Shown: piece by piece, positions 1 through 6,280 of the stretch
Layout of the letters: each line of letters starts with the position of its first letter
How positions within the stretch are numbered: position 1 is the stretch's first letter
Assembly (NCBI GenBank): GCA_030156305.1
Contig: JASGMZ010000138.1
Coordinates: 1 to 7,865, forward strand
Length of the DNA: 7,865 nt
Direction: 5' to 3'
Source: Bacteroidales bacterium
GTDB taxonomy: Bacteria > Bacteroidota > Bacteroidia > Bacteroidales > UBA12077
The notes under the pieces: generated by a model
Told to the model about the DNA's origin: nothing
Seen by the model: only the letters and a program-made list of their open reading frames with translations
The model's database searches: none
Program-made: the position numbers and the translations under genes

Positions 1-10
1 ATTTCACCTA

Positions 11-59
11 ACTTTGTGGTACTTTGTGCATTAACTTTGTGATACGTTGTGAAACTCGT
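11..59. repeat. Degenerate 10-bp tandem repeat, ACTTTGTGRT
   Basis: Successive units begin at 11, 21, 34, 44 and 54: ACTTTGTGGT, ACTTTGTGCATTA (three bases longer), ACTTTGTGAT, ACGTTGTGAA and a decayed ACTCGT. It lies in the non-coding stretch downstream of the minus-strand GH16-like gene, and I see no gene in 1-227. Two units contain TAACTTTG (9-16 and 32-39), which happens to match the Bacteroidota -7 promoter consensus TAnnTTTG. No plus-strand gene follows, so a promoter role is unsupported. The array may continue left of the window. Confidence 0.6.
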
Positions 60-227
60 AAAAGACATGCGGATTTTAGGTATATCTATAATTTATTAAT
101 ACTGTGAATGCTTACATGGTTTATTCATTCAAAATAACAATATCAATAACTTTGTTTATAATGTTTTGCACGATAACAAAATTTTCGTAACAACAATGTA
201 GTTTAATAGAACCAAAAAAATTAAAGA

Positions 228-2096
228 TTAACCCTCTTCAGTAATTTCTTCCTTATAAACTCTTACCCAATCAACAAGCATATAGCTTGGTAAGCGTGGT
301 TCTCCTTTGTTTGTTATACCAGAACTTAATAAGATATACATGGGTTCATTTGGCACTCCTATTGTTTGTTCGTGAACAACAAAATCATTTATTTTCCAGG
401 TAATTTTCTGCTCACACCATTCGATAGAATAAATAAAGTAATCCTTAGAAAAATTTAATCCGGAAACTACTGATTTGTTCTCTTTTACGGTATTTTGGTC
501 TGCCCAATAATTAGCAATTTCTAATTTAGAATTTGATTTTTTCCCATACTTAAAAATGTCAATTTCAGGTGTTATTTTTTCACCACGCAACCAAAAAGCA
601 TGATGAACAGGGTAGGAGTGATCAACCTTTATTTTCGCTTTAAACAATCCATACTTTTGTCGGAAATATTGAGCAGTATTAATAAGTCCAGAAGTATAAT
701 CAAACTCTTGTGGATAAAATCCTGTTACCGGATGCCAAACCCTTCCGTTAATTTTTTGTTTTTGTGTTATAATTTTCAGATTGTCATGGTCTAAAATAAT
801 ATTATCATCGGTAAAGAATTGTCTTTCGTTGGCCTGAACATAATCGGCTTCAAGCAAAGTTTTGCCCCAGAAATAACCGGTTTGCCATTTTTCAGAATCT
901 AATTTTTGTGCTTTAAAATTATCTTCAAAAGTTAACTTCCATTTTTTTATTTCATCGAAAATATTGGATTTTTCCAGTTTAAAATACCATTTAATTTTTT
1001 CTGATTTCTTGAGCTTTAGATATTCCTGTTTTTGCTTATACTCATCCGAAAGATTGAATTTATTTTTGGTGTTTAAATATTTTTTATCACGAGCAAATTC
1101 ATCCGATTGGATATATCTTTCCAGGTCTTCAAAATGAACAATTTCTTCTGACCCATCTAATTCAGTATAAATAGCAAATTTATCAGAATCTTTAAATTTA
1201 TAGTACTGTTTTATTTCGGGTGATTTTTGAAGATTTTTGTACTTCAAATAATTTTTGTACTCTTCAGTGTTTTTATAAACGAGGTTTTTGACTTCTTCGA
1301 TGTGTTTTTTAAATTCAGCCGAATTTACTTCATTTTCAAGATTGATAAAATCATTTATTTCATCAGAACCTTGTAATTCAATGTATTCTTTGTATTGATT
1401 AGAATCTTTAAATTTTAAATATTTTTTAATACGCGATGATTTACTTTTAGATTTTAAAAGTTTTATTTTCTTTTTATCATCCGGATGATTATCAACATCT
1501 TGCTTTAAGGAAAAGTATTCTTCTATCTCAGGCGAACCATCAAATTGTTTAAAATCCGCTAATTTTTTAGAATCTTTTAATTTAAAAAACCATCGATATT
1601 TTTTCTTTAGGGTTTTATAATTTGACTGTTTATCTTTTATTTCTTGTGTTTTTTCTTGTTTTTGTTGTACAAGAGATTTTTTGAACTCATCAAATTCTAA
1701 TGATTCATAAAATTGTTTTAGGCTCTCATAATCAGCAAGTTTTTCGGAAGTGCTAAATGATTCGAAATCTTTAAACTCTTTTGAATCCTTAACCTGATAA
1801 TAGGTTTTTATCCGTTTAGAGTTTTTTAATTTTTTATACTCTTTTTCTTTTTTATAAGGCTCAGAACCTGGATATTTTTGGGCATTTATTTCTTTTTTTA
1901 TCGTTTCAAATTCCGGGGAAGTAACAAATGTTTCCAACTCTTTAAAACGAGCAAGCTCGTCCGAATTTTTATATTCGTTAAATGCTTCAAATTCTTTTTT
2001 TAATGCATCTTCTTTTTCTTCAAGAACTGATGTTTTGGGTATTAAACCCATTTTAGCATAAATCGAAAACGTTGATTTTAAACCACTATTACTCAT
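228..2096 (-). CDS. GH16-fold protein with N-terminal helical-repeat rod; probable pseudoenzyme
   Basis: The protein has 622 residues. Residues 1-28 are a short lead with no hydrophobic segment, so no signal peptide or anchor is visible and a cytoplasmic location is inferred. Residues ~36-385 are a Lys/Glu-rich array of short helices (separate entry). Residues ~386-615 look like a GH16/laminarinase beta-sandwich: LTFEDNF and LDSEKWQ at the start, FDYTSGLINT and KYGLFKAKIKV in the middle, the active-site strand at 511-516, and VDWVRVYKEE at the end. GH16 enzymes hydrolyse beta-1,3/1,4-glucans and galactans using an ExDx(x)E motif. Here it reads EIDIFK, so the nucleophile position (E511) and D513 are kept but the acid/base is K516. 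I infer loss of hydrolysis and a binding or structural role. The ATG at 2096 is the first start; the upstream TATCTTTAA is only a weak -7 candidate. No hairpin terminator is seen after the stop. The fold is fairly sure, the function is not. Confidence 0.8.
   Translation of the reverse strand: MSNSGLKSTFSIYAKMGLIPKTSVLEEKEDALKKEFEAFNEYKNSDELARFKELETFVTSPEFETIKKEINAQKYPGSEPYKKEKEYKKLKNSKRIKTYYQVKDSKEFKDFESFSTSEKLADYESLKQFYESLEFDEFKKSLVQQKQEKTQEIKDKQSNYKTLKKKYRWFFKLKDSKKLADFKQFDGSPEIEEYFSLKQDVDNHPDDKKKIKLLKSKSKSSRIKKYLKFKDSNQYKEYIELQGSDEINDFINLENEVNSAEFKKHIEEVKNLVYKNTEEYKNYLKYKNLQKSPEIKQYYKFKDSDKFAIYTELDGSEEIVHFEDLERYIQSDEFARDKKYLNTKNKFNLSDEYKQKQEYLKLKKSEKIKWYFKLEKSNIFDEIKKWKLTFEDNFKAQKLDSEKWQTGYFWGKTLLEADYVQANERQFFTDDNIILDHDNLKIITQKQKINGRVWHPVTGFYPQEFDYTSGLINTAQYFRQKYGLFKAKIKVDHSYPVHHAFWLRGEKITPEIDIFKYGKKSNSKLEIANYWADQNTVKENKSVVSGLNFSKDYFIYSIEWCEQKITWKINDFVVHEQTIGVPNEPMYILLSSGITNKGEPRLPSYMLVDWVRVYKEEITEEG
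549..566 (-). other. GH16 active-site strand with Glu-to-Lys change
   Basis: These codons give E511-I-D513-I-F-K516. In beta-bulge GH16 enzymes the motif is ExDxxE, with nucleophile Glu, assisting Asp and acid/base Glu. The last codon, read on the minus strand, is AAG (549-551), one base away from GAG. The rest of the motif is intact, so this is a point difference within an otherwise well-preserved site rather than a misread frame. Confidence 0.75.
942..1991 (-). repeat. Coding repeat: ~72-residue units of four Ser-capped helices
   Basis: This segment encodes residues ~36-385. Each unit holds four short segments that start at a Ser followed by x-E/K/D-hydrophobic (SPEI, KDSDKF, GSEEI, SDEF), a pattern typical of helix N-caps. 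The Ser positions are 45, 60 / 93, 105, 117, 132 / (K164), 176, 188, (N203) / 220, 232, 244, 259 / 292, 304, 316, 331 / 365, 377. Spacing inside each unit is exactly 12, 12 and 15 residues. Linkers between units are 32-34 residues, except one of 17 between units 2 and 3. The first and last units are partial, and the last runs directly into the GH16 domain. Segment consensus is roughly IKxYYKFKDS, then FxxYxELxGS, then EIxxFxxLE. I do not recognise a named family for these repeats. Confidence 0.8.
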
Positions 2097-2172
2097 AATA
2101 AATAATTTTTCTTGCCAATGGTTAAAGATATAAAAAAATAAACATACGCATTTATTTTTTTACCGAATTATT

Positions 2173-2220
2173 AGACCTAACAGGTTTTTAAAACCTGTTA
2201 GGTCTGCGGTTAGGTCTGCG
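2173..2220. repeat. Left REP-like palindrome
   Basis: A 33-bp near-perfect palindrome (2173-2205) has 16-bp arms, AGACCTAACAGGTTTT and its exact complement, around one central T. It is followed by GCGGTTAGGT, shared with the right copy. The end of the palindrome plus this tail forms a 12-nt tandem duplication: TTAGGTCTGCGG at 2198-2209 and TTAGGTCTGCG at 2210-2220. It lies between the divergent starts of the GH16-like gene and the RAYT, 78 bp before the RAYT ATG. No T-run flanks it, so it does not look like a terminator. Confidence 0.85.
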
Positions 2221-2267
2221 AAGTCCTGTTATATCTGGATAAAAAATTAGATTTAATAGAAATTTAG

Positions 2268-2275
2268 TAACTTTA
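2268..2275 (+). promoter_or_regulatory. Possible -7 element for the RAYT gene
   Basis: TAACTTTA matches the Bacteroidota -7 consensus TAnnTTTG except at the last base and lies 18 bp before the RAYT start. The only -33-like string, TTAG at 2247-2250, is weak and too close (17 bp). It is a guess based on position. Confidence 0.22.
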
Positions 2276-2293
2276 AAAAAAATTATATTTATT

Positions 2294-2890
2294 ATGAAAA
2301 AAGAAATTTTTGAAAGTGGTTACTATTATCACATTTATAATCGGGGAAATAATAAAGAGAATATTTTTAAAGAAGAAATGAATTACAATTACTTCTTACA
2401 GTTGGCTCAAAAATATTTATTACCAATTGCTGATATTTATGCTTATTGCTTATTACCTAATCATTTTCATATACTTCTTAAGATTAAAGAAATTGAATAC
2501 TTACCTGAAATATATCGATTAGGAAAAAGAAAAATTCATCAATCTTTTTCAAATTTTTTTAATGCATACAGCAAAGCTATTAATAAAAGGTATGGCCGAA
2601 CCGGAAGCTTATTCCAGGAACATTTGCATAGGATTAGAATAGATTCAGAAGAATACTTTAAGCAGTTAATACTTTACATACATCTTAACCCAGAGAAACA
2701 TGGATTAACTGAAGACTTTGCGAATTATAAATATTCATCATATCAAACCTATTTTAATAATTCTTCAGCATGGACTAAAAGGAGCGAGGTTGTCAGTTAT
2801 TTTGATGGTAAAGACAATTTTATGTATTGTCATCATCAAAAAAAATTAAAGTTACAGATGCTTAAAGAAATAGAGAAATTAGATGACTAA
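2294..2890 (+). CDS. REP-associated tyrosine transposase (RAYT), Y1/IS200-like HUH nuclease
   Basis: The protein has 198 residues and is a single-domain Y1_Tnp protein. It shows the opening YYHIYNRGNN (residues 11-20), the metal-binding HUH motif as H57-F-H59 within LLPNHFHILLK, then GRTGSLFQEHLHRIRID (101-117) and YFKQLILYIHLNPEKHGL (121-138), which is the RAYT helix around the catalytic tyrosine. Tyr121 and Tyr128 are the candidates, and I cannot decide between them. The YKYSSYQTY block (145-153) is also typical of this family. HUH enzymes cut single-stranded hairpin DNA and form a 5'-phosphotyrosine link; RAYTs act on their cognate REP palindromes. The ORF is intact with no frameshift. It begins at the first ATG after an AT-rich leader and stops 6 bp before the right palindrome. 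It is a domesticated or low-copy element rather than a classic IS, because no terminal-inverted-repeat structure or second ORF is present. Confidence 0.9.
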   Translation: MKKEIFESGYYYHIYNRGNNKENIFKEEMNYNYFLQLAQKYLLPIADIYAYCLLPNHFHILLKIKEIEYLPEIYRLGKRKIHQSFSNFFNAYSKAINKRYGRTGSLFQEHLHRIRIDSEEYFKQLILYIHLNPEKHGLTEDFANYKYSSYQTYFNNSSAWTKRSEVVSYFDGKDNFMYCHHQKKLKLQMLKEIEKLDD

Positions 2891-2929
2891 AAAAAAAGAC
2901 CTAACAGGTTTTAAAAACCTGTTAGGTCT
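2891..2929 (-). terminator. Rho-independent terminator formed by the right REP hairpin
   Basis: Read on the minus strand, the 16-bp-arm hairpin (2929 down to 2897) runs directly into a T-run from the A-tract at 2891-2897. This gives stem plus U-tract immediately downstream of the peptidase stop at 2942. On the plus strand the hairpin is followed by GCGG, so it should not terminate the RAYT transcript in the same way. The stem is only moderately GC-rich, with AT pairs at the loop. Confidence 0.6.
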
Positions 2930-2959
2930 GCGGTTAGGTTTTTAAAACCTGTTAGGTCT
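2897..2959. repeat. Right REP-like palindrome plus a partial second copy
   Basis: Positions 2897-2929 are the 33-bp palindrome with 16-bp arms and a central A, followed by GCGGTTAGGT (2930-2939). Instead of the left copy's tail, a second partial copy continues: 23 bp at 2937-2959 are identical to 2183-2205 of the left element. The compound element therefore has one complete hairpin and one half-palindrome. Bases 2942-2959 are also the last coding bases and stop of the minus-strand peptidase gene. Confidence 0.85.
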
Positions 2960-4999
2960 TTTCACTGCTTCTTCAGTGGCTTTTATCATGGGTTCTATTG
3001 AAATATCTTCTCCAACTGCTTTTTGCATCCAAATTTCAGGAGTTAATCTTCCAATACTCCAAATTCGATCAACTTCTTCCGAGAAATTTTTTCCTTCGAT
3101 GTAATTTTCTATCTGAAAATCAATTAAATGGCCAAAGGAATAGTTAGCGAGGTAAAGCGGACTGTTAATCATATGCGAGTAGATTGCTAAAATAGGCTCA
3201 TCTTTAATACCATAAACTGGAGCATAATATTTATTCCATACATCTTTTGCAATATCTACCGTGGCATCTTTTAATTCAGCTTCCGTTGCATTTGGATTAT
3301 TGTACAGCCATTTCCAAACTTTCATATCAACCATTGATACCCCCATAATTTCAAATACCGACCAATAATTATCTAATGTTTTTAAATATTCTTTATCTGG
3401 ATTATCATTGGTAATTCCCAGTAATTGTAAGTCTCTGGCCTGGAACATAAATGCAAGGGCTTCGGTAAATGCAGTATTGGGTACTCCGTTTAACATGTAA
3501 TGTTCGACATCATGTAATGAGATAGTTTGTTCTACATTGTGTCCAAATTCGTGAATTGCAATATTATAACCTTTGTAATCCATTCCTTTTTCGCCAACTC
3601 GGGTTCGTAGGTGAGCATTTTCCGATTTCATTTGGGCTCCCCAGGCATGTCCCGATCCACGTGCTGGGTCAACCGTAACTTTCGAAGCAATAAAATCAGC
3701 TCTTTCTTTTGGCCATCCGAGTTTCATTAAAATGTTATCCAAATCTTCTTCCATGGCTTTTGCTGTGGGATATTTTTTACGCGTAATTTTATTGAGTTCT
3801 TCTTCGGAAATAGAACTTCGGGCTTTAAATCCATCATACCAGATATCAAAAGGTTTTAAATCCCGTCCCAGGCGTTTACTGATTAATTTACCCACTTCTT
3901 TAGCAACGGGAGAAGAAAGATACTCATCAAATAGTTTTTCCACTTCTATCTGTGGAATTTCCTTACTACCCGAAAAACTTCTTTTGATAAATGTATTGTA
4001 TTCAGGATAATATTCGTCTGTTGCTTTAAGCGCTTTAAAATTATTTAAGATTTGTAAATAACGGGTATTCGGTTCGGGGTTAAAAGTTATTTCTTCACCC
4101 TGTTGATATACTTTATTTGTTATGGGATTCCAGTCATATTCTCCTGAATTAATTACGATATCAGGAATCGTTTGATGAATGATATGTTTCATTACTTCAT
4201 AAATCATCTCTTGTTTTTCTAATCCATTGTCCTGGTTAGCGTAATTTGATTTTATTTCGTCGCGTAAGTTCCAGTGCGACAAGAGTACCATGTCTTCAGG
4301 GAATATTTTTTCATCGTTTTGATTGATTAAGTGCCCCATATAAATATTGTAATCGGCAATATAAATTTCTCCCTGGGTAGCAACATTATTTATTTCTTTA
4401 GATAATTCGGCAGGAACACGTGCGGTAAACACATCACCTAACCGGGCATAAGCCCATTCTAAACTTGACCACTTTTTGCCCAGTTCATTTTTTTCGTCCA
4501 GGCTGTATGGAGGATAGTTAAGTGCGATAACAAAAGCAATTTTGTTTCCATAAAAATCTTCAGCAAAATGAGCGCCCGGACTATACGAAGCAAACATTGC
4601 ATCAATTTTATGATAAGGTTCTACATCAAGGTGCATATTTTCATTTAAATCCAGTACCATTTTATTCTGATGTCCCCACAGGGATTCAAAATTCTTTTCA
4701 ATTTTTTTGAAAACGATTTTCTTTTCTTCTGCATCACTTATAAAATGTTTCATGCAGAATGCCTTAAACTCCTCAGTGGTACCATCGGAACTACGCCATA
4801 ACGAGGCTGCATGTTGTACGCCTCTTCTGGCCATTTCCTGATCTGCATTGGGGTATTTCTCTATTAATGCATTTTCAACCGTTGTGATAGTCTTTTGATC
4901 GATATTTTTTTCTTCCCTGTTCGTTTGATCAACCTGGGTGCACTGGGTGAAAAAAATTAATAAAATTGAAAGGATTGAAATCAAATTCTTTTTATTCAT
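2942..4999 (-). CDS. Exported zinc metallopeptidase, M3-like gluzincin, probable lipoprotein
   Basis: The protein has 685 residues. Residues 1-19 form a Lys-rich n-region and hydrophobic stretch ending at C20. A lipoprotein is likely, but the box FFTQ-C is unusual because Gln rather than Gly/Ala/Ser precedes the Cys. There is no clear acidic surface-export tag after C20. The catalytic zinc motif is HEFGH at 483-487. A third ligand candidate is E513 in FTEALAFMFQ, 26 residues after H487, close to the spacing in M3 oligopeptidases. The segment YSHMINSPLYLANYSFGHL (607-625) resembles the C-terminal substrate-binding helix region of M3/M2-type enzymes. Length also fits M3 (600-700 residues). I infer an envelope peptidase acting on peptides or proteins; the exact family is uncertain. 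A promoter-like string lies 40-70 bp upstream. The last residues RPNRF and the stop codon come from the adjoining REP repeat, so the native C-terminus has probably been altered slightly. Confidence 0.82.
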   Translation of the reverse strand: MNKKNLISILSILLIFFTQCTQVDQTNREEKNIDQKTITTVENALIEKYPNADQEMARRGVQHAASLWRSSDGTTEEFKAFCMKHFISDAEEKKIVFKKIEKNFESLWGHQNKMVLDLNENMHLDVEPYHKIDAMFASYSPGAHFAEDFYGNKIAFVIALNYPPYSLDEKNELGKKWSSLEWAYARLGDVFTARVPAELSKEINNVATQGEIYIADYNIYMGHLINQNDEKIFPEDMVLLSHWNLRDEIKSNYANQDNGLEKQEMIYEVMKHIIHQTIPDIVINSGEYDWNPITNKVYQQGEEITFNPEPNTRYLQILNNFKALKATDEYYPEYNTFIKRSFSGSKEIPQIEVEKLFDEYLSSPVAKEVGKLISKRLGRDLKPFDIWYDGFKARSSISEEELNKITRKKYPTAKAMEEDLDNILMKLGWPKERADFIASKVTVDPARGSGHAWGAQMKSENAHLRTRVGEKGMDYKGYNIAIHEFGHNVEQTISLHDVEHYMLNGVPNTAFTEALAFMFQARDLQLLGITNDNPDKEYLKTLDNYWSVFEIMGVSMVDMKVWKWLYNNPNATEAELKDATVDIAKDVWNKYYAPVYGIKDEPILAIYSHMINSPLYLANYSFGHLIDFQIENYIEGKNFSEEVDRIWSIGRLTPEIWMQKAVGEDISIEPMIKATEEAVKRPNRF

Positions 5000-5038
5000 G
5001 ATGAAATACTTTAATGTGGTTATAAACTAATTTTTTAA

Positions 5039-5069
5039 CAAAGTAAAAATAATATTAATCATATGTAAA
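5039..5069 (-). promoter_or_regulatory. Bacteroidota-type promoter candidate for the metallopeptidase
   Basis: On the minus strand TTTA (5069-5066) is followed after 19 bp by TTACTTTG (5046-5039). The Bacteroidota primary sigma consensus is TTTG-N19-TAnnTTTG; each box here has one mismatch and the spacing is exact. Transcription would start about 30-35 bp upstream of the ATG at 4999. The rest of the 5000-5123 gap is AT-rich and shows nothing else I can support. Confidence 0.42.
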
Positions 5070-5123
5070 TGAAATATATCTTTAATATTTATAAAGAAAA
5101 GCAATTATTATGGAGGAAAGAAA

Positions 5124-6191
5124 TTAACTTTTTTTCTCATTTAGCTTTTCGTGTTGTTTTTGAATATGTTCTTCGATTCGTTGCTTCGTGTTTTTTAGTC
5201 TTTCAATAGTCCTTTTGTACTCTTCTGATTCCACTTTATCTTTTGTTTTTTTATTTTTTTCATTAAGTTGATCAATTTTTTCTTCTATTTCATTTAAATA
5301 TTCTTTTTTCTTTTCTATAGCTTCGGCTTCGGTTGCTTTATCAAAGATGAGTTCTTCGGGCGATTTTTCTTCTTGTTCCGGTTCTTCTTTTTGCACAATA
5401 ACTTTTGGAATAAAAGTAGTTTCATCTACTCTTCGTTGATTCATAAATGTAGGCGAAACAATTTCAATGTTATCTTTATGAAGATGATCCATTACTTTAC
5501 TCCGTAACAAAGAAGTTGTACTAAAAAATTTGTTAGCATCATCAAGAAAACCATGAATTTTATAGGATACGGAGAAATCACCTAAATTAATTATATACAT
5601 ATACGGATCGGTTAAACCCGCATCAAGAGCTGCTTCTTTCAGACTTTTTTCGATCTTTGTTTGAGGGTTATCATACCCTAAAGAAACGGTGATTGATATA
5701 ACGGTATTTGTTTTTCGGGTTAATTTTACCGGATATGAGGCCATGTATAAATTTGGAATAGTAACAAAATTACTGTCTTCCAACTGTATTTCAGTATGAA
5801 ATATATTTTTTCTTGTAACACGCCCGGTTAAATCGCCAATATTGATTAAATCGCCCATACGGTATCTTTTCATCGAGTTGTTCATTAATCCGGCCATTAA
5901 ATTACCAAGAACGGTTGTAGAGCTTAAGGCTATTGCTGCACTTATGATAATACCAAAAAAACTTAATAATTGTCCTTTTAGTTCTTTTTCGATCGGTAAG
6001 TTTAAGATGAACGCTAATAAACCCACTAATACAATAAACATTGCAATGGTTTGACGAGTAACAATGAGCGAGTCTTTACTTTTTTTTATCCGGCTAAAGA
6101 TCCATCGGTTAGCAATTATTAATAAAACAATGATGATAATTATTATCAGGGGATAGATGACTGAAGAAAAAAGATTCGATAACTGATTCAT
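5124..6191 (-). CDS. MscS-family mechanosensitive channel with C-terminal coiled coil
   Basis: The protein has 355 residues. Predicted membrane segments are ~11-29 (PLIIIIIIVLLIIA), ~46-64 and the pore-lining TM3 at ~75-105. TM3 leads into the family hallmark of the beta domain: GNLMAGLMNNSMKRYRMGD, then LINIGDLTGRVTRKNIFHTEI and FVTIPN. The alpha-beta cytoplasmic domain ends near residue 253 at NIEIVSPTFMNQRR. MscS channels open on membrane tension and release solutes during hypo-osmotic shock; they are heptamers in the inner membrane. The family core is about 280 residues. Here a further ~75-90 residues (~265-355) are almost entirely Lys/Glu and are predicted to be coiled coil. The gene sits 89 bp after LOG with no terminator between them, so read-through is possible. 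A TACTTTTTG string at 6237-6245 is a weak promoter candidate. It could alternatively be grouped with the small MscS-like paralogues. Confidence 0.9.
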   Translation of the reverse strand: MNQLSNLFSSVIYPLIIIIIIVLLIIANRWIFSRIKKSKDSLIVTRQTIAMFIVLVGLLAFILNLPIEKELKGQLLSFFGIIISAAIALSSTTVLGNLMAGLMNNSMKRYRMGDLINIGDLTGRVTRKNIFHTEIQLEDSNFVTIPNLYMASYPVKLTRKTNTVISITVSLGYDNPQTKIEKSLKEAALDAGLTDPYMYIINLGDFSVSYKIHGFLDDANKFFSTTSLLRSKVMDHLHKDNIEIVSPTFMNQRRVDETTFIPKVIVQKEEPEQEEKSPEELIFDKATEAEAIEKKKEYLNEIEEKIDQLNEKNKKTKDKVESEEYKRTIERLKNTKQRIEEHIQKQHEKLNEKKS

Positions 6192-6280
6192 AGAAATTTT
6201 TATAAAAAATTTTAATGAAAATTAGTGAAATCAATTCAAAAAGTAAAAATATTTTGTAAAAATTTTTAGAATGGGTTTTG

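Larger units (their letters stand above)
2173..2959. mobile_element. REPtron-like unit: RAYT gene between palindromic repeats
   Basis: A single plus-strand transposase-family gene (2294-2890) sits between two directly oriented 43-bp repeats (2173-2215 and 2897-2939). These differ at one base, the centre of the palindrome (T at 2189, A at 2913). RAYTs are HUH tyrosine nucleases known to be associated with palindromic REP sequences in bacterial genomes, so gene and repeats are read as one unit. It is the only plus-strand gene in the window and separates two minus-strand genes. Whether the unit is still mobile cannot be judged from a single copy. Confidence 0.7.

Noticed and set aside
147..154. 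Perfect TAACTTTG -7 promoter string on the plus strand
   Set aside because: No -33 TTG at the right distance and no plus-strand gene downstream; kept only as a side note to the tandem repeat finding.
171..190. CGATAACAAAATTTTCG inverted repeat as a possible terminator of the GH16-like gene
   Set aside because: The paired part is mostly AAAATTTT with mismatches in the flanks and no U-tract after it; not convincing.
2173..2959. Paired palindromic repeats considered as a minimal CRISPR array
   Set aside because: Only two copies, with a coding gene rather than a short spacer between them, and a RAYT gene that explains them better.
3732..4010. Plus-strand open frame inside the metallopeptidase gene, with others like it at 600-794, 5842-6054, 6531-6773 and 7419-7700
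   Set aside because: All are antisense shadows of conserved minus-strand genes, with no family resemblance and no promoter signal.
6194..6212. AT-only inverted repeat AAATTTTT/AAAAATTT just upstream of the mscS ATG
   Set aside because: Made only of A and T in a very AT-rich leader; expected by chance and too weak to call a terminator or regulatory hairpin.
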